From positions 5,022,001-5,086,000 of the forward strand of contig NZ_AP022600.1 of the NCBI RefSeq assembly GCF_010725885.1: a stretch of 64,000 nucleotides of DNA. The letters run 5' to 3'. Position 1 is the first letter of the stretch; each line of letters starts with the position of its first letter. Under the pieces are notes generated by a model that was given only the letters and a program-made list of their open reading frames with translations, did no database searches and was not told the origin of the DNA. The DNA is from Mycolicibacterium tokaiense. Its GTDB lineage: Bacteria > Actinomycetota > Actinomycetes > Mycobacteriales > Mycobacteriaceae. Both the position numbers and the translations under genes were made by a program. Below are positions 44,718-53,494 of the stretch, piece after piece.

Positions 44718-45682
44718 TGGCCGGCCTCCCCCAGGGCAGTTGTGACATCGGCTTGAGTCTCCGCCAGGAACGTTGCGTACTCGTCACCACTCATGAACCG
44801 CGTTGTGAACTGCCGCTGCTCGGCCAGCTGGGACCAGGTGGGGGTGGCGACCATCGTCGCCAGGGTGCGTCGCCAGTAGTCCACGGCGTACTGCGGCATA
44901 CCCGGCGGACCGTAGAGCCCACGCCAGTTCGACAGGGTGACGTCGAAGCCGAGTTCACGTGCTGTCGGTGCGTCCAGACCCGGCAGCCGCTGTTCGGACA
45001 GGACAGCCAGCGGGATGAGCTGGCGGGTCCGCAGCTGGTCGATGACCTCGCTGACCCCGGCGATCGCCACCCCGATCTGGCCGTTGTGCAGAGCGTCGCT
45101 CTGTTCACCGCCGCCCTGCATGCTGACGTACCGGGTGGCGCCCGGATTGCCGCCGGCCGCGCGCACCAGCAGATCGAACGGGGCCTCGTCATCCGTGGCC
45201 GCGCCGACGACCACGCGTCCGGGGTCAGCCGCCGCTGTCTGCAGCAGGCCGCGCAGGTCGGCGAACTCGGAGCCGGGTTCGACGAACACCACGTAGTACT
45301 CCGTCATCAGGTTGGCGATCATCGTGACGTCTGTGTAGCCGTACTTCGATATGCCGCGCAGCTGGTTCATCATCATCGACAGGGACGTCACAGAAATCTG
45401 GTCATCACGGCCGGCGTACTGCTCCACCATCGTGGCCAGGAAGTCCGCGCCGATGTTGCCGGGGCGGTACTCCACAGGCAGCGGCACCTCGACCAGGCGT
45501 TCCTGTGTCAGGGTGTCCACCACGGCGCGGATGGTGAGGTCGAAACCGCTCCCCGGGTTGGCGCCCGCGGTCATGGTGACCGGGCCGGTGGGATACGGGA
45601 CGGCTCTGGCAGGACCGGACTGCATTCCGGCGAGCACCAGCGCTCCGGTCAACACCGCCCCGACGACGGCCTTGATCTTCAT
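44714..45682 (-). CDS. TctC/Bug family periplasmic-type solute receptor
   Basis: The 322-residue protein has a signal peptide ending near residue 27 (ARA) and a Bug/TctC receptor fold: VTMTAGANPGSGFDLTIRAV, PGNIGADFLATMV, DDEAPFDLLVRAAG and QGGGEQSDALHNGQIGVAIAG. Such receptors feed tripartite tricarboxylate transporters, but no TctA or TctB gene is present in the window. No lipobox cysteine is seen, so how it stays at the envelope is unclear. ATG 45682 follows GAGGAG. It is the first gene of the aldehyde dehydrogenase/permease/oxidoreductase operon; the ligand may be a carboxylate or amine. Confidence 0.8.
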   Translation of the reverse strand: MKIKAVVGAVLTGALVLAGMQSGPARAVPYPTGPVTMTAGANPGSGFDLTIRAVVDTLTQERLVEVPLPVEYRPGNIGADFLATMVEQYAGRDDQISVTSLSMMMNQLRGISKYGYTDVTMIANLMTEYYVVFVEPGSEFADLRGLLQTAAADPGRVVVGAATDDEAPFDLLVRAAGGNPGATRYVSMQGGGEQSDALHNGQIGVAIAGVSEVIDQLRTRQLIPLAVLSEQRLPGLDAPTARELGFDVTLSNWRGLYGPPGMPQYAVDYWRRTLATMVATPTWSQLAEQRQFTTRFMSGDEYATFLAETQADVTTALGEAGQ

Positions 45683-45793
45683 GGATGTGTTGCTCCTCGC
45701 AGGTCGGCTGCTGTCCTCCAGAAGCTGTACACCCCGACCACCGTCGCTGTCCCGGAATCCAAGGAGCCGGGGCGGGCTTGTACCGTGGCGCGG

Positions 45794-46408
45794 GTGAACT
45801 TCTCCCGTGTGTGTACCTCGGCCGCCGTCGCGGCGCTGTCCGTGACCCTCGCCGCCTGCGGCTCCGATTCGGAACCTGCGGCGACCAGTGCGTCGTCCGT
45901 CGTCGACATGGCCACCACCACCGAGGCTGCCCCGCTGCCGGAGGCCAGCGGCTGCCCCACCGCGCCGCCGGCGGCGGATGTGGCGCCGCAGTGGTCCCTC
46001 CCGGGGGCCACCGGCAGCGTCTCGGTGACGGGATCCACCGACACCGCGGCGCCGGCGGTCACGGTGCAGGGTCCGTTCAGCGTGGCCGAGACGCAGGTGC
46101 ACACCTTGGTGCCCGGCACCGGCCCTGTAATTGCGGACACCGCCACCGTGCTGGTCTGCTACATGGGTGTCAACGGGCGCGACGGCTCGGTGTTCGACAG
46201 CAGCTACGAGCGCGGCGCCCCGGTGGACTTCCCGCTGACCGGCGTGGTGACCGGCTTCCAAAAGGCCATTGCCGGGCAGACCGTCGGTTCCACCGTGGCT
46301 GTGGCGATGACGCCCGCCGACGGCTACCCCGAGGGACAACCCGCGGCGGGTATCCAGCCGGGTGATTCCTTGGTGTTCGCGATCAAGATCCTCGACGCGA
46401 TGAACTGA
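45794..46408 (+). CDS. FKBP-type peptidyl-prolyl isomerase lipoprotein
   Basis: The 204-residue protein has a lipoprotein signal (lipobox LAAC, Cys22), a Ser/Thr/Ala-rich linker and an FKBP domain at about 95-204: VLVCYMGVNGRDGSVFDSSY, FPLTGVVTGFQKAIAGQTVG and the terminal IQPGDSLVFAIKILD. It should assist protein folding at the outer face of the membrane. GTG 45794 is placed exactly 7 nt after TACCGT, so a leaderless message is likely and longer upstream readings are unnecessary. It is divergent from the TctC-led operon. Confidence 0.88.
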   Translation: MNFSRVCTSAAVAALSVTLAACGSDSEPAATSASSVVDMATTTEAAPLPEASGCPTAPPAADVAPQWSLPGATGSVSVTGSTDTAAPAVTVQGPFSVAETQVHTLVPGTGPVIADTATVLVCYMGVNGRDGSVFDSSYERGAPVDFPLTGVVTGFQKAIAGQTVGSTVAVAMTPADGYPEGQPAAGIQPGDSLVFAIKILDAMN

Positions 46409-46478
46409 TCCTTCGGCCCCAAACCCCTTGTGTCGCTTCAGTATCTGGCGTCACCTTTTGAGCATTCCTGTCGGTGGT

Positions 46479-46494
46479 TCGAACTAGTGTTCGG
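46479..46494 (+). promoter_or_regulatory. LexA/SOS box overlapping a leaderless promoter
   Basis: TCGAAC-TAGT-GTTCGG differs by one base from the mycobacterial SOS box TCGAAC-N4-GTTCGA. It contains TAGTGT (46485-46490), which lies 7 nt before ATG 46498 and should be the -10 box. LexA binding would block it, so the downstream 13E12 gene should be induced by DNA damage. Confidence 0.8.
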
Positions 46495-46497
46495 GTC

Positions 46498-47874
46498 ATG
46501 GGAACGTCAGCTGTCGCCGATCGGGAGGCGATGCTGGCTGCCCTGACCCAGATGGAAACCCTGACCGCCCGGATGAATCGGCTGTCGATCGACGCATTCT
46601 CCGATGCCGAGTTGTTGGCGCTGCAGCAGCGGCGTGAAGCCATCACCCGCGCGCAGCCGGTGCTCGATCACCGGGTATATCAAAGGATCACTTCCCAAAG
46701 CTCACCGATCTCCCTGGGCGCCAAGAATTACGCCGCGGTGTTGTCCCAGCGGCTGCGGATCTCCACCTCCGAGGCCCACCGCCGGCTGGATGAGGCGGCC
46801 TTGTTCGGGCCGCGGACCTCGCTGACCGGCGAGCCGATGGCACCCTCCATGCCCACCTTTGCGCGCGGTCAGGCGCAGGGGTTGATCGGCGCCGAGCACA
46901 TCAAGCATGTGCGGTGGTTTTTCCGTGAGCTGCCCGGCTTCGTGGACTTCCAGACCCGGGCCAACGCCGAAGAACAACTGGCCCAGCATGCCTGCGAACT
47001 CGGGCCTGAGGCGTTCCGCACAGCCGCCGCGCACATGCTCTATCTGCTCAACCAAGACGGCGAGCTCTCCGATGAAGACCGTCAAGCCCTGGCCTACATC
47101 CGGGTCGGCAAGCAACGCCCCGACGGGATGCGGCCCTTCGAAGGCTTGTTGACCCCGGAGGCATGGGCCACCCTGGAGCCGCTGCTGGAGCGCAACGCCG
47201 CCCCAGGGATGTGCAACCCGGCTGATGAGAACCCCTGCCTCGACGGCGAACCCACCGAAGAGCAGATACGCAACGACACCCGCACCACCGGCAAACGGAA
47301 TCACGATGCGCTGCTGGCGCTGTGCCAACGCTTGCTCACCAGAGCGACAGGCACTATCAACGGATTACCGGCGAACGTCGTGATCACCGTGAGTCTGACC
47401 GATCTGGAGAAGGGCACCGGCCACGGCCTGACTGCCGGCGGCACGCTGTTGCCGATCGCCGACGTGCTGAAATTCGCCGCCCACTCCCGGCCGTGGCTGG
47501 CGCTGTTCGACGGCAAAGGCCTGCCGCTGCATCTGGGCCGGGCCCGCCGGACCGCCACCCTCGCCCAGCGGTTGATGCTGCTGGCCAAACACCGGGGCTG
47601 CACCATGCCCGGGTGCACCGCCAGTGCGTACCGCTGCCAGGTGCATCACGCCAACCAGGATTGGAAGGACGGTGGGCGCACCGACATCGAGGACCTGACG
47701 TTGGCGTGCGGGCCGAACAATCGGATGGTGGAGACCACCGGATGGACCACAAGAAACCGTCCCGAGGATGGTGTCACCGAGTGGATCCCGCCGCCACACC
47801 TCGACTGCGGCCAGTCCCGCACCAACAACCTCCACCACCCGGAACGGATCATCGACCCCGGCGATGACCCGTGA
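46498..47874 (+). CDS. 13E12 repeat family DUF222 / HNH endonuclease protein
   Basis: The 458-residue protein has an N-terminal DUF222 region (residues about 15-330) and a C-terminal HNH nuclease domain: a CTMPGC zinc pair near residue 368, RCQVHHANQDWKDGG with the paired histidines, and a conserved asparagine (GPNNRM). This is the REP13E12 family, present in several copies in mycobacteria and known as the integration site of a phage-like element in M. tuberculosis. The reading frame is intact. ATG 46498 is set by the overlapping -10/SOS box. Biological function is not established; a damage-induced mobile or nuclease role is likely. Confidence 0.9.
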   Translation: MGTSAVADREAMLAALTQMETLTARMNRLSIDAFSDAELLALQQRREAITRAQPVLDHRVYQRITSQSSPISLGAKNYAAVLSQRLRISTSEAHRRLDEAALFGPRTSLTGEPMAPSMPTFARGQAQGLIGAEHIKHVRWFFRELPGFVDFQTRANAEEQLAQHACELGPEAFRTAAAHMLYLLNQDGELSDEDRQALAYIRVGKQRPDGMRPFEGLLTPEAWATLEPLLERNAAPGMCNPADENPCLDGEPTEEQIRNDTRTTGKRNHDALLALCQRLLTRATGTINGLPANVVITVSLTDLEKGTGHGLTAGGTLLPIADVLKFAAHSRPWLALFDGKGLPLHLGRARRTATLAQRLMLLAKHRGCTMPGCTASAYRCQVHHANQDWKDGGRTDIEDLTLACGPNNRMVETTGWTTRNRPEDGVTEWIPPPHLDCGQSRTNNLHHPERIIDPGDDP

Positions 47875-47884
47875 TCAACCCGCG

Positions 47885-48691
47885 TTACCTCATCTCCCGG
47901 TGATCAACCTTGTACGACGTCCGGTCACCGCGGTTGTACCGGAACCGCAGTTCGCGGATGCGGCCGTCGATGTCGAACATCAACGTCTCGCACAACAGAA
48001 TCGGTGACCCGGGCGGCACGTGAAGCAGGCTGCTGGTCCGCGGATCACACGGCACCGCTTCCACGCTGTCCTCGGCATGGCTGTACTCGACCCCGAACCG
48101 CTCCCGGAAGATCAGCTCTCGCTCGCCATTGGGTCGCACCGTTGCGTAATCCACATCGGCGCTGACGTATCCGAGCCAGACGTGATGCGGCTCGCCGCGG
48201 ACGGTGATCAGCCGCTCATGCATGAGCACATATTCCTCTTGGGTCTGCATGCGCCGCCGGATGTAGGGAGAGGCGGGAATGACCCGTTCGTCGAGCAGTT
48301 GCTCATCGAACACCTCGGTGGACGTCAGATCGGCGATCAGACCGGAGGTCTGCACCCGGGCCTCGGGATCCAGCTCATTCAGGGTGATCTGCACCATGGC
48401 CGAGGTGATGAAGGTGCCGCTACGCGGATTACGTTCCACCACGCCCTCGTCGGCCAGAAGTTGCAGCGCCACTCGCAGAGCGTTACGACTGGTCGACAGG
48501 GCCTGGACCAACTCGAACTCGACCAGTTGTGTTCCGGCGGGCAGGTAACCGGTCCGGATCGCCGAGCGCAGCAATTCGTACACCCGCCGCGATGAGGTCT
48601 GCAGCGGCGACGGAGCCGCCCGCAGTCCCTGCACAGCATTCACGGTGTGCAGCCTGTCACGGCCGCGCCAGGTTTGCAGGGCGGCGCTCAT
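47885..48691 (-). CDS. GntR/HutC family regulator with UTRA domain
   Basis: The 268-residue protein has a GntR winged helix at about residues 33-100 (VYELLRSAIRTGYLPAGTQLVEFELVQAL in parts, then SRNALRVALQLLADEGVVERNPRSGTF) and a UTRA ligand-binding domain to the C-terminus (EEYVLMHERLITVRGEP, LLCETLMFDIDGRI). Its ATG overlaps the stop of the LLM monooxygenase gene by 4 bp, so it is co-expressed with it and probably controls that operon; effector unknown. It converges on the 13E12 gene with 10 bp between stops. Confidence 0.87.
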   Translation of the reverse strand: MSAALQTWRGRDRLHTVNAVQGLRAAPSPLQTSSRRVYELLRSAIRTGYLPAGTQLVEFELVQALSTSRNALRVALQLLADEGVVERNPRSGTFITSAMVQITLNELDPEARVQTSGLIADLTSTEVFDEQLLDERVIPASPYIRRRMQTQEEYVLMHERLITVRGEPHHVWLGYVSADVDYATVRPNGERELIFRERFGVEYSHAEDSVEAVPCDPRTSSLLHVPPGSPILLCETLMFDIDGRIRELRFRYNRGDRTSYKVDHREMR

Positions 48692-50055
48692 GACGATGCG
48701 CTTCGGAGCTTCAGCGGAATGCCCAGGTTGTCCCTGAGCGTCGTCGCGCTGCCGTAGCCGGTCTTGAACACTCCACGCTGCTGCAGGATCGGCACCACCT
48801 TCTCCACGAAGTCCACGACATTGCGCGGCATGAAGTTGATGATCGAGACCATGAAACCGACGTTGGGACCAGTCTCGGCGTGCAGGTCGCAGATCTGGTC
48901 GGCGATGTCGGTGGCGCTGCCGTAAAGCGTCGGCCCGCCCGCGATCATCGTCTCGCGGCCGAGCTGCTGGAACATCTGCTTGGTCAGCAGACCGCCGGGT
49001 CCGACCATCTCGGCCATCTTGGGCAGATACGCCGTCGATCCGTTGGCCGCTTCGATTGCCGCAGTGGCCTCCTCGATAGTGAAGGTGCCCGGCAGCGTGG
49101 AGAAGTCGAATCCGCTCTTGTGCGCCATGAAGACACCGCCGGCCTCCAACGGAACCGATTCGATCAGCTGTGCCTCGAGTTCCTTCGCGTGTTCGACGTT
49201 CTCACCCATCATCGGGTGCACCGGCCAGAGCACCTGGATCTCCTCCGGGGCCCGGCCCACGTCAGCAAGATGGCGGTCCAGCTCGGCGCGGAACGTCCTC
49301 ATGCCCGCGGCCGAAGGACGGGACACGAACACGATGTCGGCGTTACGTGCGAACGATATGAGACCCCGTGGAGACGCACCGGCTTGGATGAGTGGCGGAT
49401 GGTACTGGGGTGACGGCAGCATGTTCAGGGGACCCTTGACGTCGAAGAACTCGCCGTGATGGTCCAGATAGTGCACTTTGGCCGGGTCTGCGAACACGCC
49501 GGTTCCTGTGTCCAGCAGGATCGCCTCGGGTTCGACGCTACTCCACAGACCTTTGAGTACGTCGATGAACTCATCCGCGCGCTCGTAGCGTCGGTCGTGC
49601 TCCATCAGCTCGTCGAAGCCGAAGTTCGCGGCATCCGACCTGCGAGCCGAGGTCACGAGGTTTACCGCCATCCGTCCGCCTGTCACGTGATCGAGCGAAG
49701 AAACGTGCCGCGCAACGTAGTACGGGTGCATGTAGGTCGGTGAGAAGGTGAGGCCGAAACCGAGGTGTTGGGTCACCCGCGACATCAGGGCAATGGTGGG
49801 GCTCATGTCGTGGCGCGGCCACTGCAGGCCCCACGTGACCGCGGCGTCGATGCTGCCCTCCCAGGTATCGGGGATGCCGACACCGTCCCCGAAGAACACC
49901 ATGTCGATGCAGCCACGCTCGGCCACGCGCGCGACATCCTCCCAGATGGCCGGGTGGGTGTAGTACGGGTAGTTCACCCACGAACCGGGGTTACGCCACG
50001 CCCCCTCGGTGTGGGTGAACGACAGATCGAGCGCCAGCTTGAGCGTGGGGGTCAC
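48688..50055 (-). CDS. LLM class flavin-dependent monooxygenase (NtaA/SnaA type)
   Basis: The 455-residue protein matches the NtaA/SnaA/DszA branch of luciferase-like monooxygenases: SFTHTEGAWRNPGS near the start, WPRHDMSPTIALMS, TFSPTYMHPYYVARH, DHVTGGRMAVNLVTS, GASPRGLISFARNADIVFVS. Such enzymes use FMNH2 from a separate reductase to attack sulfonates, nitrilotriacetate, dibenzothiophene sulfone and similar compounds. GTG 50055 has AAGGA upstream. The coupled GntR gene suggests substrate-inducible expression. No reductase partner is adjacent. Confidence 0.88.
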   Translation of the reverse strand: MTPTLKLALDLSFTHTEGAWRNPGSWVNYPYYTHPAIWEDVARVAERGCIDMVFFGDGVGIPDTWEGSIDAAVTWGLQWPRHDMSPTIALMSRVTQHLGFGLTFSPTYMHPYYVARHVSSLDHVTGGRMAVNLVTSARRSDAANFGFDELMEHDRRYERADEFIDVLKGLWSSVEPEAILLDTGTGVFADPAKVHYLDHHGEFFDVKGPLNMLPSPQYHPPLIQAGASPRGLISFARNADIVFVSRPSAAGMRTFRAELDRHLADVGRAPEEIQVLWPVHPMMGENVEHAKELEAQLIESVPLEAGGVFMAHKSGFDFSTLPGTFTIEEATAAIEAANGSTAYLPKMAEMVGPGGLLTKQMFQQLGRETMIAGGPTLYGSATDIADQICDLHAETGPNVGFMVSIINFMPRNVVDFVEKVVPILQQRGVFKTGYGSATTLRDNLGIPLKLRSASS

Positions 50056-50171
50056 GGCGGGAATCCTTCGGTTGCAGGTCAGTGGAACCGACCCCGAGTT
50101 CAGCCATCCGCCGTGTCAGCCGCGCAACACGCCGGAAAACTCTTGTTTGCGCCGCTTTCTCACACAACCTG

Positions 50172-50218
50172 ACACTGCACCATCACTGCACAACAGCATC
50201 ATTGAGGGCATCACTGCA
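50172..50218. repeat. Three CACTGCA repeats upstream of the LLM-GntR operon
   Basis: The octamers ACACTGCA (50172-50179), TCACTGCA (50183-50190) and TCACTGCA (50211-50218) lie in the gap upstream of the LLM monooxygenase. The latter two are part of a longer repeat CATCACTGCA. Spacings are 11 and 28 bp. They could be regulator half-sites; the last overlaps the stop region of the CoA-transferase gene. Confidence 0.35.
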
Positions 50219-51536
50219 TCTGTTCCGCCACTGGGGACCGGCCACGGGCTGCCCGTTGCGCCGCGGCCAGCAGCTCGTCGCGGAACTCCGGATGGGCGAT
50301 CGCCGCCAGCGCTTCACCGCGCTGCTGGACGGTTTTGCCTTCCAGCTCGGCGGCGCCGTACTCGGTGACGATGACGTCGACGTGGTGCCGCGGGGTGGTG
50401 ATCACCGCACCGGGCCCGAACCAGGGCAGGATCCTCGACCGCAGTTCGCCGTCCCTGGTGAACGTCGACGGCAGACAGATCAGTGACCGGTCTGACAGCT
50501 CCAGGCCGGCGCCCGCCACAAAATCCTCCGCGCCGCCGATACCGCTGAATTGGTCACCATCGATGGTGTCGGCCACCACCTGTCCCTGCACGTCGACCGC
50601 AAGCGCACCATTGATGGAGACCATGTGGTGGTTGGCCGCGATGACCTCCGGGGAGTTGACGATCTCCACCGGAAGGAACACCACCTCGGTGTTGCCGTCC
50701 AACCAGGCGTACAACTCCGGCGATCCGAAGGCGAAGGTCGTCACACTGACCCCGGCGTAGATCCCTTTGTTCGTATTGGTGACTTTGCCGGCCCGGTGCA
50801 GTTGCATGCAGCCGTCTGTGAACATCTCGCTGTGCAGGCCGTACCCGCCACCGTCGCCCTCGGCGAGCTGGGTGGCGATCTGGCTGGGGATCGACCCGAT
50901 CCCGGTCTGCAAGGTCGCCCCGGGTTCGATGAACCCCACCGCATGGCGCGCGATGGCGGTGTCGGCGTCGGTGGGCGGCGGCCCGGGCAGCGACAGCGGG
51001 GTGTCCGTGGAGCGCACCAGGATGTCGATCTCGTCGACGTGCACCGCGTGGCGGTGCTCCCCCGTCCCCACCGTGCGGGGATAGGCGTCCGACACCTCGA
51101 CCACCAGAACCCGGTCGGGATCGGCTCCGGCACGGTGTAATTCGTCGATCGTGCCGCCGGCGTGCAGCGACAGCGAGCACCACCCCTGGTCATCCGGTGG
51201 CGCGGCGACCGTGCTCATCACCCTCGGCGCCTGCCGCTGCAGCAGCGGCCCGAAGCTCCGGAAATCGGCGGGCGTGAAGCCGATGTCGGCTCCACTGTCA
51301 CGCAGCGCGCGCTCCAGGGGGCCGAAGAAGCCCGACAGATAGTGCACACCCGTCCGGCCGAACAACTCCGTGCCCACCGCCAGCAACGCGCCGTACACCC
51401 GCAAGTCGGTCCAGTCGTTGCGCTCACCGAGGGCGCGCAGGAACGCCGGCGGTTGCCCGGGTCCCAGCGGCAGCCCCAGGGTGTCGACGGTGTGCAGCCG
51501 CGCCGCAGCCTGCTGCGCGCTCAGTTCCTCCGGCAT
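50211..51536 (-). CDS. Acetyl-CoA hydrolase/transferase family CoA-transferase
   Basis: The 441-residue protein has the two-domain CoA-transferase layout of the acetyl-CoA hydrolase/4-hydroxybutyrate CoA-transferase family: an N-terminal half with VHYLSGFFGPLE, and a C-terminal half with QTGIGSIPSQIATQL, GLHSEMFTDGCMQL and VITTPRHHVDVIVTEYGAAEL. It moves CoA between acyl groups or hydrolyses acyl-CoA. ATG 51536 is chosen; GTG 51545 is an alternative. It begins 30 bp after the FAAL stop, so it is probably expressed together with the FAAL. Confidence 0.83.
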   Translation of the reverse strand: MPEELSAQQAAARLHTVDTLGLPLGPGQPPAFLRALGERNDWTDLRVYGALLAVGTELFGRTGVHYLSGFFGPLERALRDSGADIGFTPADFRSFGPLLQRQAPRVMSTVAAPPDDQGWCSLSLHAGGTIDELHRAGADPDRVLVVEVSDAYPRTVGTGEHRHAVHVDEIDILVRSTDTPLSLPGPPPTDADTAIARHAVGFIEPGATLQTGIGSIPSQIATQLAEGDGGGYGLHSEMFTDGCMQLHRAGKVTNTNKGIYAGVSVTTFAFGSPELYAWLDGNTEVVFLPVEIVNSPEVIAANHHMVSINGALAVDVQGQVVADTIDGDQFSGIGGAEDFVAGAGLELSDRSLICLPSTFTRDGELRSRILPWFGPGAVITTPRHHVDVIVTEYGAAELEGKTVQQRGEALAAIAHPEFRDELLAAAQRAARGRSPVAEQMQ

Positions 51537-51566
51537 GGTCGCCACCCTGCCATGCCTCGGTCCCCG

Positions 51567-53312
51567 TCAGACGTCGACGCGCGTGAACCCGGTGCCTTCG
51601 TAGTGCGCGACGCAGGCCCGCCTGCGGACCTTGCCGCTGGTGGTGATCGGAATGGAGCCGGGAGCCACCAACACCAGATCGGCGGCCACCAGCCCGTGCG
51701 CATTGGAGATGGCCGAGGTGACCGCACGCCGCAGTTCGGCCACGTACTCGGCGACCTCCTCTGCGGTGTCCCCGCGCTTCTTGACCTCCATCACCACCAC
51801 CAGCTGTTCCACGCCGTCCATCGCGACCGCGATGGCAGCGACCCGACCGCGGGTCAGCTCGGTCACCGTCGACTCGACATCGTCCGGTGCATGGTTGCGG
51901 CCACGGACGATGAGCAGGTCCTTGATCCGTCCGACGATGAAAAGCTCTCCGTCGCAGATGAATCCGAGATCACCGGTGCGCAACCACGGGCCCGATGGGG
52001 TGCCCGCGGCGGGATCGGTGATGGTGGCGCCGAACGTGCGCGCGGTCTCCTCGGGCTTGTGCCAGTAGCCGGCGCTGACGTTGTCGCCGTGCGCCCAGAT
52101 CTCACCGGTGGTCCCGGGCGGACACTCACGCAGGGTGTCGGGATCGACGATCCGTAGCACGGGCGAAATCGCCGACAGCGGGGCTCCGTAGCTGATCAAC
52201 GGCGTGCCGCCAGGTGCCGGGACCGGGTGCCCGGTGGTGAGGCTGTCCTGATCGAAGTGCACGGTCCTCGGGGGTTCACTCGGCGTGCGCGCCGCGAGAT
52301 ACAGAGTCGCTTCGGCCAGTCCGTACGAAGGCTGAATTACGTTGTCCCGCAGATTGAACCGGGCGAATCGCTCGCTGAACCGCGAGATGGTGGCCGGGTG
52401 CACCCGTTCCCCGCCACTCTGGATGAGCAGGACATCGCCGAGGTCCAGTCCGGCCATGTCCTCATCCGAGGTCTTCTTGGCGGCCACGTCGAAGGCGAAG
52501 TTCGGGGCCGAGGTGAACACGTTCGGGTGGCTGGCAGCCAATTGAAGCCAGCGTGCCGGTCGCTGCAGAAAGGACACCGGACTGGTCAACACGGTCGGAA
52601 AGCCGGCCACCACCGGGGTGCAGATTCCGATGATCAGGCCCAGATCGTGATAGAAGGGCAGCCACGACAGGATGGTGGGCGGGGTGATCAGACCGCCGTC
52701 GGCCAAAAAATCGGTGGTGATCTGTTGCAGGTTCGCCAGGACGTTCTGGTAGGAGATCATGACCCCGGCCGGTGCCCGCGTGGATCCCGAGGTGTACTGC
52801 AAGTAGGCCACCGACTGGATGTCGTCGGGCTCGACATCCGCCGCGCCGCCACGGACGGGGGCGTCCAGGTCCAGCGTGTCCACCTCGATCACCGCCAGGG
52901 TCGGCGCTTCGGTGACACTGTGGGCAACCGCTGATGCCACCGCGGAGGTCGTCAACACGGCGGCGGGGGTGGCGTCGCGCAGCACCGACTCGACCCGCTC
53001 GTCGGCGACGCCGCCGAACGGGACGGACAGCGGCACGGGGATCATGCCGGCCTGCAGGGCGCCGAGGAACCCGATGATGTACTCCAGGCCCTGGGGCGCC
53101 ACGATCATCACCCGGTCACCGGGCACGGCGCAGTGTTGCAGTTCGCGCGCCACATTGCGAGCGCGCAGGTACAGCTGCGGCCACGTCAAGCTCAGCGGCA
53201 CCCCCGCCCAATCCAGGTCGTAGTCGACGAAGGTCAGTGCCGTGTCGTCCGGCTGCAGGCTCGCGCGTTCACGCAGCAAGGCCGGGAAAGATGTCTCAAC
53301 CGCCAGTGTCAC
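51567..53312 (-). CDS. Fatty acyl-AMP ligase (FadD-type FAAL)
   Basis: The 581-residue protein is an ANL adenylating enzyme with P-loop LQYTSGSTRAPAG (171-183), NLQQI, LSWLPFYHDLGLI, a segment SGGERVHPATISRF, PSYGLAEATLYLA, WLRTGDLGF and a C-terminal domain with FIVGRIKDLLIVRGRN. HDLGLI and PSYGLAEATL, with length near 580, are typical of mycobacterial FAALs (FadD23/24/32 group), which activate fatty acids as acyl-AMP for transfer to a PKS acyl carrier domain rather than to CoA. It is divergent from the PKS gene. GTG 53312 has TAACTT 7 nt upstream (leaderless). Confidence 0.9.
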   Translation of the reverse strand: MTLAVETSFPALLRERASLQPDDTALTFVDYDLDWAGVPLSLTWPQLYLRARNVARELQHCAVPGDRVMIVAPQGLEYIIGFLGALQAGMIPVPLSVPFGGVADERVESVLRDATPAAVLTTSAVASAVAHSVTEAPTLAVIEVDTLDLDAPVRGGAADVEPDDIQSVAYLQYTSGSTRAPAGVMISYQNVLANLQQITTDFLADGGLITPPTILSWLPFYHDLGLIIGICTPVVAGFPTVLTSPVSFLQRPARWLQLAASHPNVFTSAPNFAFDVAAKKTSDEDMAGLDLGDVLLIQSGGERVHPATISRFSERFARFNLRDNVIQPSYGLAEATLYLAARTPSEPPRTVHFDQDSLTTGHPVPAPGGTPLISYGAPLSAISPVLRIVDPDTLRECPPGTTGEIWAHGDNVSAGYWHKPEETARTFGATITDPAAGTPSGPWLRTGDLGFICDGELFIVGRIKDLLIVRGRNHAPDDVESTVTELTRGRVAAIAVAMDGVEQLVVVMEVKKRGDTAEEVAEYVAELRRAVTSAISNAHGLVAADLVLVAPGSIPITTSGKVRRRACVAHYEGTGFTRVDV

Positions 53313-53494
53313 GCGAAGGAAGTTACAGCAGCCGCGAAGGCTGCATCAGCGAAAACAGAACGAAAAGTGAAGTTCAGCCACTAATCTGCGTCTGCGTCAG
53401 TCACATAAGTGAATGGAAGATATGCACTGGGTCGGGGGACTCCAGCGCGTGAGTCGGACGGCGGGAAGCGTCGCTGTCGTGAGGAGTCGGGTTG
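53313..53494. promoter_or_regulatory. Divergent FAAL/PKS promoter region with palindrome
   Basis: This 182-bp gap separates the FAAL and PKS genes. It holds TAACTT (53325 to 53320, minus) for the FAAL, a possible plus-strand -10 TAATCT (53382-53387), and the palindrome TCAC-ATAA-GTGA at 53401-53412. The ribosome-binding site GAGGAG (53481-53486) belongs to the PKS. The 53340-53420 part is clearly lower in GC than its surroundings. Confidence 0.45.

Noticed and set aside
44717..46408. A 563-codon plus-strand open frame that ends with the FKBP gene
   Set aside because: Only the last 204 codons encode FKBP. The upstream part is antisense to the TctC-like gene, and a leaderless start at 45794 explains the real gene.
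46409..47900. Insertion sequence or prophage around the 13E12 gene
   Set aside because: No terminal inverted repeats, target duplications, integrase or transposase reading frame flank the gene within the window.
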